From positions 1 to 7,544 of the forward strand of contig DRQB01000216.1 in the NCBI GenBank assembly GCA_011330645.1: a DNA stretch of 7,544 bases, given 5' to 3'. The position numbers were made by a program, and so were the translations under genes. This stretch comes from Campylobacterota bacterium. GTDB taxonomy: Bacteria; Campylobacterota; Campylobacteria; Campylobacterales; Sulfurovaceae. This document shows, one piece after another, positions 1 through 5,429 of this stretch (the first letter of the stretch is position 1; every line of letters begins with the position of its first letter). The notes under the pieces are model-generated. The model worked only from the letters and a program-made list of their open reading frames with translations, was not told the DNA's origin and made no database searches.

Positions 1-343
1 CCCATACTTCATCGGGGATGACAAATTCAGAAACAACATTTCCACCAATGATATGCTCATCAATAATTCTGTCAATTTTCTCTTTTGTCAAACCAACATA
101 CATCGTATGCCCTGGTTCTACAAGCATCACTGGACCTTGTTGACAACGGTTAAGACAACCTGTCTGTATAGGTGTCACAGTCCCAATAATACCTTTTTGC
201 ATCAATGACTGTGCAAGGTGTTGAAAAAGTTGTTGCGACTCTGGATTATCTGCCTTCACACAGGATGGTTTTGGCATTCCTGGAGGTGCTGATTGTTGAC
301 ATTTGAAAATGTAAAATGCCGGTTGTGGTATACTTGGTGTCAT
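1..343 (-). CDS. Thioredoxin-like [2Fe-2S] ferredoxin domain protein (3'-truncated by window edge)
   Basis: Reading the minus strand from an ATG at 343 gives 114 codons with no stop before the window edge, so the C-terminus is missing. The N-terminus reads MTPSIPQPAFYIFKCQQS. Four cysteines, C15, C28, C63 and C67, follow the C-x12-C-x34-C-x3-C spacing of Shethna/thioredoxin-like [2Fe-2S] ferredoxins, with the second pair in a TGCLNRCQQGP context, then a VEPGH..YVGLT stretch typical of the fold. Such proteins are soluble electron carriers, free-standing or as NuoE/HoxE-like domains; no partner can be named here. An AAGGA ribosome site lies just upstream of the ATG (about 350-354). The gene is divergent from the FmdE/hemerythrin operon and shares its 157-bp control region, so it may be co-regulated (inference). 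The ORF is absent from simple ORF lists only because it runs off the edge. Confidence 0.88.
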   Translation of the reverse strand, partial: MTPSIPQPAFYIFKCQQSAPPGMPKPSCVKADNPESQQLFQHLAQSLMQKGIIGTVTPIQTGCLNRCQQGPVMLVEPGHTMYVGLTKEKIDRIIDEHIIGGNVVSEFVIPDEVW

Positions 344-373
344 ACGAATTCCTTAATAATTATAATTGAGAGT

Positions 374-379
374 ATTTTA
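374..379 (-). promoter_or_regulatory. Possible -10 box for the divergent ferredoxin gene
   Basis: On the minus strand the sequence TAAAAT lies 30 bp upstream of the ferredoxin ATG and would start transcription near 367, leaving a short leader that carries the AAGGA site. It sits inside a small perfect inverted repeat, GAGTA-TTT-TACTC (370-382), which could be an operator or chance. A second hexamer, TATAAT (364-359 minus), would start inside the ribosome site and is less likely. No -35 element is evident, as is common in Campylobacterota. Confidence 0.3.
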
Positions 380-426
380 CTCCTATTTACTTAATTTGAG
401 TTTAGTCATCGTTGCTCTACCTTATC

Positions 427-440
427 TTGATATATATCAA
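427..440. promoter_or_regulatory. FNR/CRP-family binding site (TTGAT-N4-ATCAA)
   Basis: The 14-mer TTGATATATATCAA is a perfect palindrome and exactly matches the TTGAT-N4-ATCAA consensus bound by FNR and many FNR-like regulators (including Dnr/NnrR-type NO sensors). Its centre at 433.5 is 41.5 bp upstream of the start site expected 7 nt after the TATAAT box at 463-468. That is the classic class II activator position, where the regulator overlaps the -35 region. It lies between two divergent genes and could also affect the ferredoxin gene, about 66 bp from that gene's putative start. Which regulator binds is not visible in the window. Confidence 0.78.
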
Positions 441-462
441 TAAATAATTATACTCCTTAGCT

Positions 463-468
463 TATAAT
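463..468 (+). promoter_or_regulatory. Sigma70 -10 box of the FmdE/hemerythrin operon
   Basis: A perfect TATAAT hexamer lies 32 bp upstream of the first ATG (501). The expected start near 475 leaves a leader of about 26 nt containing AAGGAA (485-490). No recognisable -35 hexamer is present; its place is taken by the FNR-type palindrome at 427-440, as expected for an activator-dependent promoter. Confidence 0.7.
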
Positions 469-500
469 GAAAAATATATACAAAAAGGAATTTAAACTAG

Positions 501-1109
501 ATGCAATATCCAAACTTTTATACAGAGGTCAAGCCTATAGAACTCTATGATTCACTGAGTGAATTTTTAGGTGCATTTGAAGCAGGAAAATTAGAAATAA
601 CCTATCTTGATTGTGTAAAATTAGCAGGACATTCATGTCCTACAGTCGCAGGTGCCTACCTCATGGCTTCTAAAGGCTTAAACGCTCTCTATGCAGACAC
701 ATTACCTTCAAGAGGTTCCATAAAAGTAGAAATGCATGCCTCTGAAACCGAAGGTGTTACAGGAGTCATATGTAATGTCATCTCTTTTATTGTTGGGGCA
801 AGTGGTGCAGGTGGTTTTAAAGGTATACAAGGGAACTTTTCCAGAGACAACCTCATCGCATATAATATTCCAATGAAAGGAGAAGTAAAACTTACTAGAC
901 TCGACACAGAAAAGAGTGTTACGTTAAGCTATGACCCTTCTATCGTTATGCCAGATCCTAAAATGCAACCACTAATGGGTAAAGCGCTACAAGACTTAGC
1001 CACAAAAACAGAAAAAGAAACCTTTGGAAAACTCTGGCAAAAAAGAGTAGAAGAGATACTTCTTCATACAGATTTACATGACAAAATGATAACGGTTATA
1101 AAGGACTAA
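501..1109 (+). CDS. FmdE-like domain protein (formylmethanofuran dehydrogenase subunit E family fold)
   Basis: This 202-aa protein is soluble, with no signal peptide or membrane segment. Its best hallmark is LDCVKLAGHSCPT (residues 36-48; C38, H44, C46), resembling the GHxCP metal-binding motif of FmdE-family proteins. Further on, E84, C91 and a Gly-rich stretch ending GIQGNFSRDNL (108-118) parallel the second conserved part of that family (Cys followed by a G-rich turn). H79 and C91 are further candidate ligands. FmdE-like proteins occur widely outside methanogens and mostly lack a proven function; a bound metal such as zinc is plausible. The ATG at 501 follows AAGGAA at 485-490. It is the first gene of the FNR-type operon and ends 2 bp before the hemerythrin gene. 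The family call rests on motif recognition only; the substrate is unknown. Confidence 0.6.
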   Translation: MQYPNFYTEVKPIELYDSLSEFLGAFEAGKLEITYLDCVKLAGHSCPTVAGAYLMASKGLNALYADTLPSRGSIKVEMHASETEGVTGVICNVISFIVGASGAGGFKGIQGNFSRDNLIAYNIPMKGEVKLTRLDTEKSVTLSYDPSIVMPDPKMQPLMGKALQDLATKTEKETFGKLWQKRVEEILLHTDLHDKMITVIKD

Positions 1110-1111
1110 AA

Positions 1112-1552
1112 ATGATTATTTCTACCTATATGAAACATGAACACAGAGAATGTGATACATTATTTGCCCAAGCAGAAGAAGCGATTGCCACAGGGCATTG
1201 GGAAGATGCAAATGAGAAGTTTCTCTCTTTTGCAAACGAGACATTAAGACATTTTAAAAAAGAAGAGGAAGCACTCTTCCCCGCTTTTGAATCTGCTACA
1301 GGTATGGCACAAGGTCCTACACAAGTCATGCGTTATGAGCATGAACAAGTACGGGGACTTGTCGGGAATATGGCAGAAGCCCTTGAAAACAAAGATAAAG
1401 ATGCAGCGCTGTCCATCGCTGAATCTATGATGATTCTTCTACAACAACACAATATGAAAGAAGAGCAGATGCTTTATGCGATGTGTGATAGACAACTCCC
1501 TCTCGATTTAAAGGAGTCTACCCTGGAAGAAATGAAAAAGGTCAGCTTATGA
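1112..1552 (+). CDS. Hemerythrin-like HHE cation-binding protein
   Basis: The 146-aa four-helix protein carries the ligand pattern of hemerythrin HHE domains: H9 and H11 (KHEHREC), H47-x3-E51 (LRHFKKEEEALFP), H77 (RYEHEQVRGL) and H113-x3-E117 (QHNMKEEQMLY). These residues can bind a non-heme di-iron centre reacting with O2 or NO. Related proteins (YtfE/RIC/ScdA and DUF2249-linked hemerythrins) act in nitrosative or oxidative stress and iron handling. The ScdA N-terminal domain of RIC proteins is absent, so calling it RIC would overreach. A Shine-Dalgarno AAGGA (1101-1105) lies in the end of the preceding gene, and the stop overlaps the next start in ATGA (1549-1552), indicating coupled translation. 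Confidence 0.88.
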   Translation: MIISTYMKHEHRECDTLFAQAEEAIATGHWEDANEKFLSFANETLRHFKKEEEALFPAFESATGMAQGPTQVMRYEHEQVRGLVGNMAEALENKDKDAALSIAESMMILLQQHNMKEEQMLYAMCDRQLPLDLKESTLEEMKKVSL

Positions 1553-1806
1553 ATCTAAGAAAAATAGGACTAGATACCAGAGAGTTAGACCATCCAGAAC
1601 CCCTAGAAATGGCTATAAAAATACTTCAAAACCTCGATGATGAAACCTATCTCTATATGTTACATAGAAAAAACCCTCTACCACTGATTGATTTAGCAAA
1701 GGAACATCAGTTTCAAGTACTCAACCAAGAAGATGCCTCCAAACAGTGGCATATTCTCATCAGTAAAAATAAGCTTGTTAATTTGAATGATTTGTTAGAT
1801 GTTTAA
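1549..1806 (+). CDS. DUF2249 domain protein
   Basis: This small 85-aa protein begins with LDTRELDHPEPLEMA (residues 8-22) and continues with YMLHRKNPLPLIDLA (36-50) and a C-terminal QWHILISK strand. This is the layout of DUF2249 domains, which resemble the TusA fold but lack its catalytic cysteine; this protein has no cysteine at all. DUF2249 is commonly fused to or encoded next to hemerythrin domains and denitrification/NO-response genes, as here; its biochemical role is unproven. The start overlaps the hemerythrin stop by 4 bp, with AAAAAGG at 1535-1541 as ribosome site. Its own stop lies 8 bp inside the next gene. Confidence 0.85.
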   Translation: MNLRKIGLDTRELDHPEPLEMAIKILQNLDDETYLYMLHRKNPLPLIDLAKEHQFQVLNQEDASKQWHILISKNKLVNLNDLLDV

Positions 1807-3085
1807 CCAAAATGGATTATCCTTAGATCAGGCACCTCCTATTTCGGTGGTTTTTAGATTCTTTTTTTTAGGTTCTCTCTTCGGTATCTTTGGAGGATTT
1901 CTTCTTTTTATCTACCAAACAACTATTTTTAACGCTGAAACTACAGGTGCCCTCACCTTTACACATGTATTGACATTAGGTGTTATGCTCTCCTTTATGT
2001 TTGCTGCACTTTTTCAGATGTTGCCTGTCATTGCAGGGGTCACACTCACTTCTCCATCCAAAAAAGCAAATCTTTTACTCTATCCCTTTACACTTGGTAT
2101 TGTAACACTTCTTTTAGGATTTAATTTTCCACACTATACTTGGCTTTTTATAGTATCTGCATTCTTGCTAAGTATTGCTATCTTAACTGCAATTGTCCCT
2201 ATGTTAACAAAACTGCTGGCAGTAAAGAGTCATACCCCATCTTCTAAAGGTATGGTCTTTGCACTTCTCTCTTTAGGCTTTGTTGTCCTCTTGGCACTCT
2301 ATTTATTAGGTACACTCAGTGGGATATTAGAGGGAAGTCATTACATCCAAGTTAAAACATCACATTACTCTTTTGGACTTTTTGCTTGGATTTCCCTACT
2401 GATCATCTCTATATCGTTTCAAGTCATTGAAATGTTTTATGTCACGCCCCCCTACCCAGAAAGTGTCAGTAGATATTTGCCCTTAACACTTTTTTTAGTC
2501 GTGATGCTGACAACAGTAATTGGCTTTTTTATTCCCCAAATTTGGCTCATTACAGATCTAATATTGGCACTTTTACTAGGTGCCTATGCACTCTTGACAC
2601 TCAAGAGACTCACACAAAAAAAACGTCCACTGACAGATGCAACCGTCTGGTTTTGGAGACTTGGGCTTAGCTTATTGGTATTGAGTATGCTCTGTATGAC
2701 AATGGGGGGATTTACAAATGTACCGTTTGTCAAACCTCTTTCCTATATCTTCTTTAGCTTCTTTGCACTCAGCATCGTCTTTGCGATGTTTTACAAAATA
2801 GTGCCATTTTTAACCTGGTTTCATCTTAACAGCCAAGGCTACTTCACTGCACCTATGATGCATGAAGTCATCCATCCAAAAACTGCGAAAAAACATCTTT
2901 ATATTCATCTAGGAGCACTGGTAATATTTGTATTATCACTTTTTATACCAAGTGTCATTTTTATCGCAGCACTGTTGATGATACTTTCTTTTGGATGGAT
3001 AGCATGGCAAATTATTCATGCATGGAAACTCTATAACAAAACGCAAGAAACTGGGGAGAAATTTGATATGGGAAGTATGTCGTAG
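1799..3085 (+). CDS. Polytopic NnrS / heme-copper oxidase subunit I-like membrane protein
   Basis: The 428-aa protein is almost entirely hydrophobic, with about 12 membrane segments (roughly 17-40, 52-80, 93-108, 114-138, 151-174, 190-213, 227-245, 248-268, 282-302, 312-335, 368-388, 389-408). It opens with LDQAPPISVVFRFFFLG, then THVLTLGVM...QMLPV (55-76, H56 in TM2) and later FYKIVPFLTWFHL (331-343). These features recall NnrS-like and oxidase-like proteins found next to hemerythrin/DUF2249 genes. Candidate heme or metal ligands are H56, H189, H342, H355 and H359. I do not see the full catalytic set of a true cytochrome oxidase, so a sensor, NO-tolerance or heme-binding role is as likely as respiration. 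The start overlaps the DUF2249 gene by 8 bp and has no good Shine-Dalgarno, implying coupling. The TAG stop is part of the REP-like hairpin that follows. Confidence 0.72.
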   Translation: MFNQNGLSLDQAPPISVVFRFFFLGSLFGIFGGFLLFIYQTTIFNAETTGALTFTHVLTLGVMLSFMFAALFQMLPVIAGVTLTSPSKKANLLLYPFTLGIVTLLLGFNFPHYTWLFIVSAFLLSIAILTAIVPMLTKLLAVKSHTPSSKGMVFALLSLGFVVLLALYLLGTLSGILEGSHYIQVKTSHYSFGLFAWISLLIISISFQVIEMFYVTPPYPESVSRYLPLTLFLVVMLTTVIGFFIPQIWLITDLILALLLGAYALLTLKRLTQKKRPLTDATVWFWRLGLSLLVLSMLCMTMGGFTNVPFVKPLSYIFFSFFALSIVFAMFYKIVPFLTWFHLNSQGYFTAPMMHEVIHPKTAKKHLYIHLGALVIFVLSLFIPSVIFIAALLMILSFGWIAWQIIHAWKLYNKTQETGEKFDMGSMS

Positions 3086-3107
3086 GGTGTTGTAGCCTTA
3101 CAACACC
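3082..3107 (+). repeat. REP-like palindrome, unit 1 (GTAG foot + hairpin)
   Basis: GTAG (3082-3085) is followed by a perfect 9-bp stem, GGTGTTGTA / TACAACACC, around the loop GCCT (3095-3098). Outer flanking bases (CTA at 3108-3110) extend the pairing to 12 bp. The foot contains the TAG stop of the upstream membrane protein gene. A 5' GTAG next to a short hairpin is the signature of REP sequences mobilised by RAYT/TnpA-REP transposases. The hairpin may also stabilise or end the operon mRNA, although no T-run follows. Confidence 0.72.
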
Positions 3108-3157
3108 CTAAATATTAATACGAAAGAAATTAGATTTGTATAGATGCTTAAAGTATT

Positions 3158-3183
3158 GGTGTTGTGAGGGCACAACACCCTAC
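3158..3183 (-). repeat. REP-like palindrome, unit 2 (inverted relative to unit 1)
   Basis: Read on the minus strand from 3183, this is GTAG, then stem GGTGTTGTG / CACAACACC around loop CCCT. It matches unit 1 at 23 of 26 positions. Two of the three differences are the two sides of the same stem pair (A-T in unit 1, G-C here), so pairing is preserved; the third is in the loop. The GTAG foot points outward towards murE. Confidence 0.72.
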
Positions 3184-3215
3184 AAGAGAGTTATTGAGCA
3201 CTCAATAACTCTCTT
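3184..3215 (-). terminator. Hairpin over the 3' end of murE; possible terminator of the nifU-murE operon
   Basis: AAGAGAGTTATTGAG (3184-3198) and its perfect complement (3201-3215) form a 15-bp inverted repeat around CA. It spans the murE stop codon and the last codons, and directly abuts the GTAG foot of REP unit 2. On the minus strand the downstream side is CTCTCTT then GTAGGG, without a proper T-run, so intrinsic termination would be weak; mRNA 3'-end protection is an alternative. Confidence 0.45.
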
Positions 3216-4486
3216 ACAACTTCTCTATCGTCAAAAGGATGCTTCACCCCTTTAATTTCCTGATAATCTTCATCTCCTTTGCCAAGGATGAGCAACACTT
3301 CATTTTCTTCTAATGCCTCAAGGGCTAGTTTAATAGCAAGTTTTCTATCCGGGCAAGCAGTGACATTGTCTTTCCCATGTAGTCCAAGAAGAATCTCTTC
3401 GAGTATCATCTCAGGTACCTCATCACGGGGATTATCAGAAGTTACATAAATTTTGTTTGCATAGCGTCCTGCAACTGCACCCATGCGTGGGCGTTTTTCT
3501 TTATCACGATTTCCGCCTGCCCCAAAGACTACAGAAATGTCTCTATCTTTCATAGACTCCAAGACTGCATGCATACCATCATCCGTATGGGCAAAGTCTA
3601 CGATAACCAATGGATTGCGACTCACCACTTCCATACGTCCAGAAACCCCTGCAAAATGTTCTACTACCTCACAGATTTCTTCTATGGGACGTTTTGTTAA
3701 CATCTGTACTGCACCAATGGCTGCCATAAGGTTAAAGAGATTAAAAAGTCCTACCATAGGAGAATGAAATGTTGCTTCTGTTTGCATGTGCTTAATCCCC
3801 GCTGTAATCCCATGCAAAAGCGAAAATGCCTGTACTTTAAAAGTTGCAGGTTCATCTACCCCATAACTCTGAGCTCCAATGGGATTATAAGTAATATTTT
3901 TAATATCATCTTTATTGAGCAACTTTGGCGTTTCATCTGTGAAGAAAAGACTTTTCACACGTCTATACTCTTCTACCGTACCGTGATAGTCCAAATGATC
4001 AGAGGTGACATTGGTATGTACTTTTAGTGCAAATGTCAGCCCTTCTATACGTTTTTGCTCGATGGCATGAGAACTTACTTCCATAATGAAGTAGTTACAA
4101 CCAAGATCGAAAGTCTGTTTCATATTATGTAGTGTTTCTAGTATCGATGGCGTAGTCATACTCTTCTCTTCTATACGCTTCTCTTGGGCAAATAATCCAC
4201 GTGTACCCTGAAGTGCAGGTTTCTCATCCAAATCGAGTAAAAAAGAGTAAATCGCTGCAGTGACGGTCGTTTTTCCATTGGTACCCGTCACACCGACAAC
4301 TTTCATTGGCTCCAATCCCCAAAACATGATAAGTTCTGAAGGGGTAATAGATGGAGGCTTTATCTCCATTGCTTCATAATAACGTTTATTTTGTTCTGTT
4401 TTCAAGAAGAGTGTCTGAGTATCCAAAACAGAAGTATCATCACTCAAGAAAGAGAATCCTTCTTTATTGCTAAAAGGTAATTTCAC
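3191..4486 (-). CDS. murE: UDP-N-acetylmuramoyl-L-alanyl-D-glutamate--2,6-diaminopimelate ligase MurE
   Basis: MurE adds meso-diaminopimelate to UDP-MurNAc-L-Ala-D-Glu in the cytoplasm, an ATP-dependent step of peptidoglycan precursor synthesis. The 431-aa protein shows the ATP loop GVTGTNGKTT (65-74), TTPSILE (111-117), EVSSHAIEQKR (136-146), the SDHLDYHGT segment (162-170), the probable carbamylated lysine K178 in YRRVKSLFF, the GAGGNRDKEKRP hinge (322-333) and DNPR (351-354), the signature for diaminopimelate rather than lysine. The GKGDEDYQ motif (402-409) has Asp where many MurE proteins have His (GKGHE). Before the P-loop there are only about 65 residues, so the N-terminal substrate domain is shorter than in E. 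coli MurE (about 495 aa); short forms are usual in Campylobacter relatives. The start is GTG at 4486, immediately after the stop of the upstream gene, with GAGGAAG seven bases before it. Confidence 0.96.
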   Translation of the reverse strand: MKLPFSNKEGFSFLSDDTSVLDTQTLFLKTEQNKRYYEAMEIKPPSITPSELIMFWGLEPMKVVGVTGTNGKTTVTAAIYSFLLDLDEKPALQGTRGLFAQEKRIEEKSMTTPSILETLHNMKQTFDLGCNYFIMEVSSHAIEQKRIEGLTFALKVHTNVTSDHLDYHGTVEEYRRVKSLFFTDETPKLLNKDDIKNITYNPIGAQSYGVDEPATFKVQAFSLLHGITAGIKHMQTEATFHSPMVGLFNLFNLMAAIGAVQMLTKRPIEEICEVVEHFAGVSGRMEVVSRNPLVIVDFAHTDDGMHAVLESMKDRDISVVFGAGGNRDKEKRPRMGAVAGRYANKIYVTSDNPRDEVPEMILEEILLGLHGKDNVTACPDRKLAIKLALEALEENEVLLILGKGDEDYQEIKGVKHPFDDREVVRELLSAQ

Positions 4487-5065
4487 TTATTTACTTCCTC
4501 TGACCACATTGTATAGTGCCAATACATCTTGGTCATTCCCAAATAAATGTGACGTTGCATCTAAATATCCCAATGCCATTTCATCAAAACCTTCCTGTGC
4601 AAGTTTGCTTACAAAATCAATAAATTCATCTTTATCTGTTATCACAACTTTAGTGGAAAACATAATATCTTCAAATGCCTTTTTAAAACTTTTTCTACTC
4701 TCTACAAGTTTTAGAAAATCACTATAGCGAACACCATCACCATATTCTATTTGCTCTTCTACTGGGTCAAGCAGGAGTTCTTGTAAATTTTGCTTCGTTG
4801 TGTCTAGGGAGTCTAACAGTCCATCAATAATATCAACGGCATTCTCTTTTTCGTCTTTAATAATCTGATAATAATCAAACAGAGCTTGGGCTTCATCTTT
4901 GCTATCACTACCAAGGTCAGAAAGACATGCCCCCACTTTTGCTTCATCAAGTGTAGGATGGTCTTTTAATATCAATCCATAACTACGTAATGCTTTTTTA
5001 AAATTTCCTTGGAGAAACTCATTTTCTGCACGTTGCAATAATATATCCTGATTTATTTTTGCCAT
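4487..5065 (-). CDS. TPR-like hypothetical protein between nifU-like and murE
   Basis: The 192-aa protein is acidic, helical and cytoplasmic, with no cysteine pairs, signal peptide or membrane segment. Residues 8-42 (LLQRAENEFLQGNFKKALRSYGLILKDHP region) have the spacing of a tetratricopeptide repeat. A second helix pair near the C-terminus (about 155-188, EGFDEMALGYLDATSHLF) looks like a degenerate repeat, so a protein-binding role is plausible. I recognise it as the small conserved protein that sits between the NifU-like gene and murE in Campylobacterota (Cj1640 in C. jejuni, from memory); no function is known to me. The ATG at 5065 is 8 bp after the NifU-like stop with only a weak AGG ribosome site, and its TAA directly touches the GTG of murE, so the three genes are one transcript. 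Confidence 0.75.
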   Translation of the reverse strand: MAKINQDILLQRAENEFLQGNFKKALRSYGLILKDHPTLDEAKVGACLSDLGSDSKDEAQALFDYYQIIKDEKENAVDIIDGLLDSLDTTKQNLQELLLDPVEEQIEYGDGVRYSDFLKLVESRKSFKKAFEDIMFSTKVVITDKDEFIDFVSKLAQEGFDEMALGYLDATSHLFGNDQDVLALYNVVRGSK

Positions 5066-5073
5066 CTTTATAC

Positions 5074-5352
5074 CTAACCTAGTTGATCCAATTTATCTTC
5101 AAATCCATGTGGTACATTTACCACTGTTATTTCAGGGTGTATTAATGTCTGTATCTGTCTTTCTACTCCAAACTTAATGGTAGTACCAGAACTTCCACAT
5201 CCCACACATGCCCCTTGAAGTTGTACATATACCTTACCATCTTTTATTGTAAGCAATGTAATGTCTCCACCATCAAGCTTAATAGATGGTCTCACTTTTT
5301 CTATCACACTTTCTACTGCTGGTTGCAATTCTTCATCTGTAAATGGAATCAA
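5074..5352 (-). CDS. NifU-like C-terminal domain iron-sulfur scaffold protein
   Basis: The 92-aa protein consists of one NifU C-terminal (Nfu) domain. It has the IKLDGGDITLL segment (24-34) and the cluster-binding GACVGCGSSGTTIK (47-60) with C49-x2-C52. Nfu proteins carry Fe-S clusters, usually bridging a dimer, and pass them to apo-proteins. It is a stand-alone form, without the NifU N-terminal IscU-like or ferredoxin parts. The start is a TTG at 5352, supported by a full AAGGAG site (5358-5363) five bases upstream and by the MIPFTDEELQPAVE start; there is no nearby in-frame ATG with a comparable site. It is the first gene of the nifU-like/TPR/murE operon, with a promoter and possible operator in the 208-bp region upstream. 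Confidence 0.94.
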   Translation of the reverse strand: MIPFTDEELQPAVESVIEKVRPSIKLDGGDITLLTIKDGKVYVQLQGACVGCGSSGTTIKFGVERQIQTLIHPEITVVNVPHGFEDKLDQLG

Positions 5353-5368
5353 TTTATCTCCTTAACAT

Positions 5369-5387
5369 GACATCTTATTGTGATGTC
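5369..5387 (-). promoter_or_regulatory. 5'-UTR hairpin of the nifU-like operon
   Basis: GACATC (5369-5374) and GATGTC (5382-5387) form a perfect 6-bp stem with a 7-nt loop. With transcription starting near 5392 it would lie at the extreme 5' end of the mRNA, six bases before AAGGAG. A 5'-terminal hairpin of this kind can protect mRNA or tune translation; no riboswitch class is recognised. Confidence 0.35.
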
Positions 5388-5398
5388 TATTTCATAAT

Positions 5399-5404
5399 AT
5401 TATA
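5399..5404 (-). promoter_or_regulatory. Putative -10 box of the nifU-like/TPR/murE operon
   Basis: A perfect minus-strand TATAAT lies 47 bp upstream of the TTG start, with transcription expected near 5392. It is the best hexamer in the gap. No clear -35 hexamer is present 17 bp upstream; instead the palindromes at 5430-5459 occupy that side. Confidence 0.5.
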
Positions 5405-5429
5405 ACTAAATCATTGTAAAGTTATCGTG

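Larger units (their letters stand above)
3082..3183. mobile_element. REPIN-like doublet: two inverted REP units between convergent operons
   Basis: The two REP-like units face each other with both GTAG feet at the outer ends, giving a 102-bp element with outer arms GTAGGGTGTTGT (3082-3093) and its exact complement (3172-3183). The inner halves also complement each other (AATAC 3117-3121 with GTATT 3153-3157), so the whole piece could fold into one long hairpin as well as two short ones. Size, orientation and location at gene 3' ends fit REPINs, non-autonomous elements moved by RAYT transposases. No RAYT gene is in the window, and mobility is inference. Confidence 0.6.

Noticed and set aside
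689..907. Minus-strand ORF of 72 aa inside the FmdE-like gene
   Set aside because: It is antisense to a well-supported gene, with low-complexity Pro/Ala/Ser composition and no ribosome site of note.
1126..1329. Minus-strand ORF of 67 aa inside the hemerythrin gene
   Set aside because: It is a shadow of a conserved coding frame, with no recognisable domain.
3483..4027. Two plus-strand ORFs (94 and 87 aa) opposite murE
   Set aside because: They are antisense to conserved MurE motifs, and the translated sequences show no domain.
4467..4727. Plus-strand ORF of 86 aa opposite the TPR-like gene
   Set aside because: It is a Ser/Leu/Asn-rich shadow that crosses the murE start on the opposite strand, with no supporting promoter or motif.
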